Shown piece by piece: positions 56,031 through 64,000 of a stretch of DNA of 64,000 bases. Below the pieces are notes generated by a model, which saw nothing but the letters and a program-made list of their open reading frames with translations, searched no databases and was not told the origin of the DNA. Source of the stretch: Ficedula albicollis (taxonomy: Eukaryota; Chordata; Aves; Passeriformes; Muscicapidae); assembly GCF_000247815.1 (NCBI RefSeq), contig NC_021673.1:109325432-109389431 (forward strand), written 5' to 3'. How positions within the stretch are numbered: position 1 is the stretch's first letter; every line of letters begins with the position of its first letter. The translations under genes and the position numbers were made by a program.

Positions 56031-59000
56031 ATGCAGGATAGGTCACAGATGCAGATAAAACTCCCTGTCTCAGCAGCAGGGCTGCAATACTGGATGAGAG
56101 AACTGGATGGACACAGTGTATTTTTAGCATTTGTTTTACCCTGGTCAAATGAGTGATCCTGTTTACTGGTGGCAATGACGCTCACAGCTATTCAATCCCA
56201 GCCTGACATTTTCCCTATGGCTGCACCTCTCCTGCTTTTGCATGAGTTGGGTGGTTCTGAAGGATGCAACACTTTGTGCCCAGAGGTCCTTTTGACATTT
56301 TAGAACAATGCATTCATTAGGCTGCTGGTCTCCTGAGGTACAACCAGAGCAGCAGAAAAACTAAGGAACCACAGAACCCAGCCCACTCACCCATTCTCCA
56401 AGAAATCTCTCCCTATGCCAGCTGACATACTGGTTTCTGGGAAAACAGTCTCAAGCCAAATAAAAGGCTGCACTGCCTTCAGGGAAGGTGAGTACAGATG
56501 CTAAATTAGGCCTGGCAGGGTTGCAAAAGTGGGGAGAAATAGAAACAAAGGGGTGCATTGTTTTCATGTCTCTGGTGTTGCCTACCAGGATAAATATAGC
56601 CTCTCTTCTCTTGCCTCTCTCTGTACTCAGGGCTTCGTAAAATGGCCTGAGATCTGCAGAATCAGGCCCCTAATCCTGCTGCTTGCATAAGCTTTGCAAA
56701 AACCTTTAGCCCAGTCCCTTGAATCTTCTTAAAAATGTACTTTTCTAGACCATCTGAAGATGTCTGAGAGCAAAGGAGATGTGGGCAAGTAAGTGATTCT
56801 CTGGTTGTAACCTGTCTGAATTTGAAGAAATGAGAAGAACAGCAGAATATACTGTCACCTGGCCTTTTTACCTACTCCCCACAGCTCACACTATATTCCA
56901 AGCAGGTGGCCCCAGCCCAGAGAACCTCACTGTGTGACGACAAGCAGCCAGAAAAGAATGTGACTGGTAATACTGAATAAGGCACACATATTTGTGCCCT
57001 TTTTTCTGAAACAAATAGTCACTCCAGGCAAGCATGGCAGAACTTAGATGTTGAAGAGGACACAAAACTGGACAAGGTAGAGCTGTGCAGGGGTTCTGAC
57101 AGCATTTCTTCAAAGCACAAGAGCCCTGTGACAAAAGATAATGGGACATTGGCTCTGACTCCAGAAATAGGTGTTCAAAGCTGTGAGCTTTAGAAGAGCA
57201 CAGAGGTAGGGATAAAGGAATCTCAACAAGGGAGCATAAGCAGGGTTAGATAGAAACCTTTGAAAATGATCACAGGATGCTTATACTTGATAAAGGGGTA
57301 AAAGTAGCACAAATAAACGTAAGTAAACCACATTAAATCAGTACCCAAAACCAGTTTGGTGGCTGCAGCTGTCTTGTCTGAGGAAAAATAGTGTGGTTAA
57401 AGTGAAATATAACTTGGCTTCTAATAAGACTACTGACTGTAGAGGTGGAAAGAAATGGAGAGATCTTTGAGATGATGAGAAGGAAAAAGCAGTGGGATTT
57501 AGAGACGGGAATGGGTGGATTAACAGAGCAAAAAGGAGCCAAAAATAACAGGGTAGGAATATTGAGAGAGAACATTACTGACAGTTGTCTGCTAGTTATA
57601 ATTATATATCTCTTCTAATGCCAGTGTTATGTTAGACTCTATCTTAACACAGATATTATTTCTGTCTTTGAAATTCCTAATCAAAAGAGAAGAAGAAATA
57701 CTTTCTATCTCTTACAGGAAGCAGTGAATGAGGTAGCTGCAGTGAGAGAAGCTGTAAAAACAGCAATATGGATACACGTGTATTAATAAAAGATACATGC
57801 ATATCATTTCAAATTGCATACAGAAATGATGCTTGAACTGCTACTTAAGCAGGATTACTCCTGAAAGCATAGCCAGAGCAAGTCTCTAATATCAGCTTGA
57901 ATGAGGAGGAGTAGGCATTTTTCCCCTGATCCAAGCCTAATGGGGCTGCACGGGAGAAGAAGAGGCGATTTTATGGGAAGCTGGCGAATACTTTTTTTGT
58001 AGGAGACTGCAGTCAGCTTGATTGTTGTGTTTTACCAGCAAAATAACTGCAGCTGCAACCAGCTACAATTAGGTACTTAGCAATGTGTTAACAGGTAGCT
58101 ATGCACACAAAAATGAAATCCAGTCAAGGCAAGCTGAACTTTGATCCTCAACCTATATTTTACAAAGCAGCACCAAGGGACTATTTTTTTTTCTTAGCAG
58201 CTTTCACACTGATAGTATCACAACAATTAGTGCTTTTGAGACATGCTGGTGGGATTGACAGCTTGCTGATGACACAGCACAGCCTGGAGACTGCCATTAG
58301 ATCATCACTATTGACAGGTTATCTGCTTGTTCCTCACTAGTGAAAAGTTATTCTGTCTTTTGGCAAATGCAACTTACTTTTTTTTAATATGAAAATACAA
58401 TTTTGTTTCATTCACACCTCAACTGACAACATAACTGCCCCCAAAATGTGTTTCACAAAGGGCAATCCCAATGTTTTACTGCCATCATTACAGACACCCT
58501 GCAAATATTTTTAAGGCAGATTTTCTCACCACCATATGGAAAAAAATGCTGGAAGAGAATTTTCATTAATCCTTTCAACTGCTGTGTAAGCTGTGAAAAA
58601 GTGTGTGCCTACATATGCACAGATGTGTATTTGTCTCCATGTCAAATTTACAAATCTAAGCTAAGTTGCAGAGAACTGTGGTAAAGACTAGTAACTGTCG
58701 TAGAGGGACAGCATCCCAGCTGAACAGAAGGAGAAGATGAACACAAGTTACTCAGGATTAAAAACAAGCAAACCATTCTGCATGCACCAGAAGGTATGAA
58801 ATAGTTGCTTTTCTCAGATTTGTGTTTACCACTTGGTTGACTGTGTCCAAGAATGTGCATGCATGGTCTCTCCCAGGTCCTATTCTTCCATTCTCTTCTA
58901 CAGAATCTGTAATGTTTAGGAAGGACTGAATCTCAGAGCATAATTTTTCCTGTCTGGGAACATTGTGCAGATTGTCTTCCACTCAACTGCGTTCTCACAA

Positions 59001-59777
59001 AGTCTAGTACAGCTGTTTTTGAGCCCTCTCTCCTTCTGTGACATGAACAAACAGGGAAGACTGACACTCAGACAAGCTCTGTGGCCATGTGATTGCTGCA
59101 AAATGTGGTACCCTGAAGAGACAGGGCTTCATACATGCTCTGAGCTTTCTGGCTTTATTAGTAACATAAACAACAGCATTCTAAATATATATCTTTAGTT
59201 ACTTATTGCTCTGAGTTAGGTGTGGGGAAAAAAAAACCTCTGCTGTCCCAGTTGCTCCAAGGACTGTCCCTCTATTGCCACCTGCTACAAGTCCCAGCCA
59301 GAGCTGAGCAATCTGGCTGACCCCAGATGACCCCAGCACTCCTCCCCATGCCTCACTTCACAGCACAGGGGAAAAAAGAATTCCAAACAGCCTGGCTGAC
59401 ATGAGCTTTGAGCTCACCTGCCATAAGACTTGGGATGTGAAGTCACTGTTAGCAGGCCAGCATGCAGTGGTTTACCAAGCAAGACAAGTGTTATTTCCTT
59501 TGCAAAGTGAGCACTCAGAGGGTCTTTGCAAGCATTTGGGGCAGGGCTGCTTTCTGCACATCTCTGTAGACAAAAACCTAAAGCAGCAAAATGCTAAATC
59601 AAAACAGGCCATGGGCACTGGCCTCTGCTATCAGGTATGGATATGAGGCACTGTTTCATGATAATGCCTTGAGTAAAATCCCTTTAGTAGAATGAGACAC
59701 TTCTTTCTGTGGGGAGTGGGCAGGGAGCTAGAAAATGGCTAATGACTTTCAAAAGTATTAAAATAAAACCAAAAAAA

Positions 59778-59797
59778 TCTATGTCTATCTATCTATA
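59778..59797. repeat. Short imperfect TCTA microsatellite
   Basis: TCTATGTCTATCTATCTATA is a short tetranucleotide run, at the lower limit of what is worth marking. Confidence 0.6.
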
Positions 59798-60499
59798 TGG
59801 ATAAAGAAAAATCTAATGCTTTCTAATTTGGAGAAAACATCTCATGGAAGACACTAGACAGTAGCTAGGGGCCTCTGACTGATGGCTCTTGGGTCTTCTC
59901 CATACCTTTGATCTGCATTATGAAATGTTAATGTCCACCACATCAGGACTTGTTACATAAACATACCCTTTCTGTAACTGCTCAGCCCTGCCCATTGCAA
60001 CTTCCATTCATATTATCCATTTATATTTAAATGCTGACTTGGAGCTTATACCCAGAAGCACTGACATTTTTGAACAGGAGCAGCTAAACTAGGGTAAACT
60101 GCTAAATATAATTTATTGATGATAAAGAGCTTGGTTCAGATTAAATTCCAGCAATTTAATAATGAACACATTCACATCCTGCATCCGGAATATGTATATG
60201 TATGTGTTTTCCCCTCCTCATTTAACTGGGAGAAGGGGGTCTCGGAATCTGTGATTTCCTGTTGATTAGATGTGAAGCAACCACAAGCACATATTTTTGA
60301 TATCTCTATTAACAGACTGTTCATGTCTAACTGCAAAACTTGGTTGCACTTCTCTCAACATCTTTGCCCAAGACAGACCAGTAAACACAATTCCTCTCTC
60401 TATAATTAGCCTTTTCTCTAAGGGCCCTGAAGTAAGTCTGCATGCCGTAGATTTAATATCCAGTGCTATATCCATATGTGCTGCCCTTGCCTGGTCCCA

Positions 60500-61320
60500 G
60501 AGCATATAAACTCCCCTATTAGCAGCCTTGACTGCTTAATTATGCAGATTTTTTTTGTACCCGCCTGCCTGTAAAATTACCGTGTCTAACCTTTTTTTTC
60601 TCCCTCCTCTTTGCACCATGCTGGCCATTCTAATGAAATCGGCATAGGGGAAAGGGCCTGATTTGCAGTTATGGAGGCTGGATCGTACTGGCAATCTGTC
60701 CTTAGTGGGAGTTACAAAAGAAGTCAAATGCCTTCATCTGGTTCTCCCCTCTCATCCCCAAGGTGATTGAGTTCACTTCCTGATGCTTCCCAAGTTTTCC
60801 TCGGGCTGTCCAATCAGCGCATCCACCAGGGAGCCCAGCCTAGCTTGCAACAGTCTCCGTATCTAGTTACAGCCCCACCAGGGACAGTCAACTATCCACC
60901 CCCAAGCCTTCAGATGAAAACCTTTTCTAACAAGGCCGCCCAGCGCCAATGAAATAACACACATCTGCATATCCACTGGGTCCCATGTTTCTTGTGCTCA
61001 TGGATTATGTATCTTGCAGCCTCTAATAAAGAAATGCAGTTCTTTGTTTAATGTTTATCTTGTGCTTGTTAAGCAAATGCTAATGTTGTATCAGAATGCT
61101 TTAGTGCTATTTGGGTTTTTGGTGATTTACTACAAGACAATCTGCTGTGAAGTAAATTTAGAGGGGAGGGGGAAGGAAAAAAATAACATTCTGGCTTAGA
61201 GGGAGTGAGAGAGAATGGTTTGACAGAGAAGGAGCAAGAGGCAAAGACGGAGAGCGCAACAGCTCCCGGTACGACTTCCCTAACCCCCGGCTGACGTGCC
61301 CACTCCATCACTAGCCAGTC
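60500..61320. promoter_or_regulatory. Candidate conserved non-coding element (unproven)
   Basis: This stretch is compositionally mixed, free of recognisable repeats, and rich in transcription-factor-like words (CTTAATTATGCAGATT, an octamer/homeodomain-type string near 60535). It also carries an open plus-strand frame at 60767-60952 reading LPDASQVFLGLSNQ onward, starting at a TTG. ZNF521 and ZNF423 loci are known for many intronic and flanking conserved enhancers. That this is one of them is only an inference from its texture. Confidence 0.3.
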
Positions 61321-62879
61321 CCATACCTGCAGGTACAGAATCAACCTGCTATCATTTCCAAAAGGGATGAGATGATAACTTCCCCTTCAGTGATAAGGTA
61401 AACAGTGTCCTGAAGGGTAAACAAAAAATAAAAAAGCCCCTTTTGTTGTCTGCCTTTGTGCCCTGATGGTTAGCACTGTGCTGTGTTATTCACAGACCAC
61501 AGGGAAGCCCTAGATTTAATTGTTCATGCCTGGCTCTGCTAGAAATAGGAAAAAGAGAATATGAGGTATTCAGAACCCCTTCTTCAAATTATTTTTTCTT
61601 CCCTCCCCCCTTAGGGAGGGGAAGAGAGGAGATTTGGAAGCTGATGAACAAATGAATGTCCTCTATTTACCCTTTGGCAAGACAGAATATAGACATCCAC
61701 AGTGCTAAGTGCTCCTGTTAACTCTCCACTCAATTCCTTCAACACTGTTTTTAAAGAAGATGTTAAGTTCTGGAATTCTATTTGTTTTTCTTCAACAAAT
61801 GAATAAGAGTCAATATAATGCAGGTCTCCAAAAGGAGGAGACTTGAGTGCTAACTAGAAATGCAGCTGCCCCCATACCCCCCTTCCATGCCACAATATAC
61901 TTTTTAGCAACCAGCCTTCGTCACAAAATCTGTTGATTTTAAGGTCTGCATGAAATAAGGTTGCACGAGGTTCCCTGTGTCAAACCAGAATTACAGCTTC
62001 AAACAATTTTGCGGATGAACAATTCTATACCTTCAACATGAGGGAAGCCCAAAAGATGCTGATGAATTTCAGTATGGAGATATCTTCTGGAATCACAAAT
62101 GTATTGTGCAGTAAAGCAGTAAACTACTGCTTATTCCCTTTGCACACACATGCATTCTGAGCACATGCATATCCCACGTTTTACACTCCTCTTCTCTGAG
62201 CATACCTGGTACCCTGCTGTCCAAGAGTGTGTCAGTATGTGAATGCATCAAAGTGCTGCACCTACAGATGTATACAATTACTAATTGCAAGCACTCAACA
62301 TTTTCAAATCTTACATTGTTTATTCTGGCCCCAGAGTAAGCTGGTGCTCAGTTTTCTGGACTGAGAACAATAAGTCTTCAATATAAAAACAAGAAAAGTA
62401 TGAGAAATGGTGAGGTGAAATTATGTGAGGTTTTCTGCCTTGACCCCTTTTTATGTGCCTTGGTTTTCATTTCAGTTAATAAGAGGGACTTCATTTTTTG
62501 AACCCATTCAAACATCTATGTTAGCTGCTGAAGCTGTTGATAAAATGTGCCTCTTCATAAATGCCAGTTGGATATTTTGGTGCTATTTATTTAGAAGGAG
62601 CTCAATTCTCATTTTGAACCTAAAATCTATTATCATCATCAAGTAGATTCATCTAAGATCATTTTGCTCTATTAAAATAGAGGAATCTGTCTCCCATTAG
62701 CTAGCACAGCACTCTAAGTGGCATAAGAACCCAAGCAAGCATCCTGTGTTTTTCTTCTGCTGCCTTCTCCTTTCCCTGCTTTTCTTCATCCAAATGGAGT
62801 AAATTTTCATCTAAGTGCTATACTTAATATTTTTGTATTTGGGGTATTACTATACAAAGCCACTGTAAGCCCCACACAC

Positions 62880-63100
62880 TCTGCTAATGCACCATTTATT
62901 ACTAGATACAATTCAAGGTCTTGACTGTAATCTTTTAAAGCCCCTAATGACCTAGGGTTGGGCTGCATTTGAGACTTTCTCTCCATGCAGAGTCCACCAA
63001 GAAAATTGAGCTCAATAGGGGCAGCAAACCTGACAGTGTTTCCATTTAAATCCTTCAGAGCAAGGGAGCTTCTCCATAAGCTGACTGTAGAATCTGTGTC
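62880..63100 (-). repeat. Possible ancient interspersed-repeat relic
   Basis: On the minus strand the words AGGGGCTTTAAAAGATTACA and AAGACCTTGAATTG resemble a recurring phrase in old sauropsid repeats ('agggcttta...accttgaattg'). It leaves a fortuitous 104-codon minus-strand frame. The family name is unknown to me. Confidence 0.25.
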
Positions 63101-63854
63101 TGACCTGCTGACTTCAGCCAACTCTACACAACAGCATCATCACCACGAACTGGCTGCATGGAAACCCTGTCAGAGACTTCATTTCCCTCCTGCAGTCTCC
63201 ATCAAAGCTACCTTTGGTAATCACAACAGCTGAGAGCACTGCTCAGCATAAATTAAGAAAGAGGCTCAAGGACACAATGAGTCTGTGGTGTATATGCTTG
63301 GCCTCAAATACTGGAAATCTTCTAAGGAGACACCTCAGTCTGTGACAACCCTCCAGCCTGGATTTCATAAAGAATGACCATTATAAATAGGAGGCTTGAC
63401 CTAGTGACTAGGATTTGTGTACAGATCACCTTACTGCAATGGTAGAGTCATCTTCCCTAACCACTCTGTGTTCTTCCAGTTTCCACACCAACAGATTCTT
63501 ATTAGACATTGCTAATGCATGATCTCTGGTAGCCTGCAGTTCCCCTTGTATAACTAGCCATGTTTTTCATCTGTGTGCTGTGATAACAACAGATATAGAG
63601 TAGGAGATGCGAGATGCTCCTTTTTTATATGCCAACAATCCCTGCCTTTTCTTTTTCTTTTTTTTTTTTTTTTAAGCATCTGAGGGCTGTACAAATACAT
63701 TCCAGAAGCATTTAAAAAGCATCTCTTAAAAGTCAAAATTGACTGCTATGGATCTAAGCAGGAAAACTGCATAGGTATCAAACCATAGTAGTGATGAAGC
63801 AATACCCTAAATACCCCTAAGTACCTGCTTGTCTATTTTGACTTGACAGATCAT

Positions 63855-63960
63855 ATCACAGAATCATTGAAAATAGAGTTGGAAGGGACCTTAAAAGGTC
63901 ACCTAGAGCATCCCCCTGCCTAAAGGCAGGATCAGCTATGTTGTGCAATTTAGATGACCT
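63855..63960 (-). mobile_element. CR1 LINE 3'-end fragment, near the window edge
   Basis: ATCACAGAATCATTGAAAAT, GAGTTGGAAGGGACCTTAAA and AGGTCACCTAGAGCATCCCC are the reverse complement of a CR1 3' end. The body continues toward the window boundary and may extend past it. Confidence 0.88.
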
Positions 63961-64000
63961 CAAACTAACGAAGCAGAAAGGACTATGGCTAAAATGCCAG

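Noticed and set aside
62807..63121. 104-codon minus-strand open frame with protein-like composition
   Set aside because: It overlaps a stretch resembling an ancient interspersed repeat and has no recognisable domain.

Overview
The window is vertebrate nuclear DNA and most likely comes from a bird. Its interspersed repeats are sparse. They are mainly 3' ends of CR1 LINEs with the avian-type ATTCTATGATTCT tail, plus faint MIR-like SINE remnants. It holds no bacterial-style operons, CRISPR arrays, rRNA or tRNA genes, and almost all of it is intron or intergenic DNA.

One protein-coding gene can be recognised, on the minus strand: the 3' end of a ZNF521/ZNF423-family multi-C2H2 zinc-finger gene, most likely ZNF521. 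Three coding exons join in phase: 41375-41506 (132 bp, phase 1 to 1), 38624-38739 (116 bp, phase 1 to 0) and 11451-11480 (the last nine codons plus TAG). Together they encode about the last 92 residues and three C2H2 fingers. Both remaining introns cut through a finger. The 3'UTR runs from 11450 to about 10650, where AATAAA is followed by a GT-rich stretch.

Layout: 1 to about 10650 is the 3' flank of the gene, with no convincing gene. About 10650-11480 is the terminal exon. 11481-38623 is a 27.1-kb last intron. 38740-41374 is a 2.6-kb intron. 41507-64000 appears to be at least 22.5 kb of further upstream intron; a short upstream exon there cannot be excluded by eye. A CpG-rich segment at about 42.1-42.73 kb, some 0.6 kb upstream of the 132-bp exon, could be an internal or antisense promoter.

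The most striking structure is a perfect (CTTT)n array of 356 units (36647-38070). It lies inside a 1,517-base tract without a single purine on the plus strand, about 0.5 kb downstream of the penultimate exon in the direction of transcription, so it would be transcribed as (AAAG)n. The very long open frames across it on both strands are artefacts of the repeat. A second pattern is a series of young local tandem duplications with periods of 15-246 bp, seven of them over 45 bp, the longest (246 bp) nearly identical. I found no undescribed gene system. The repeat array, the duplications, the CpG-rich patch and one candidate conserved element (about 60.5-61.3 kb) are the points worth checking.
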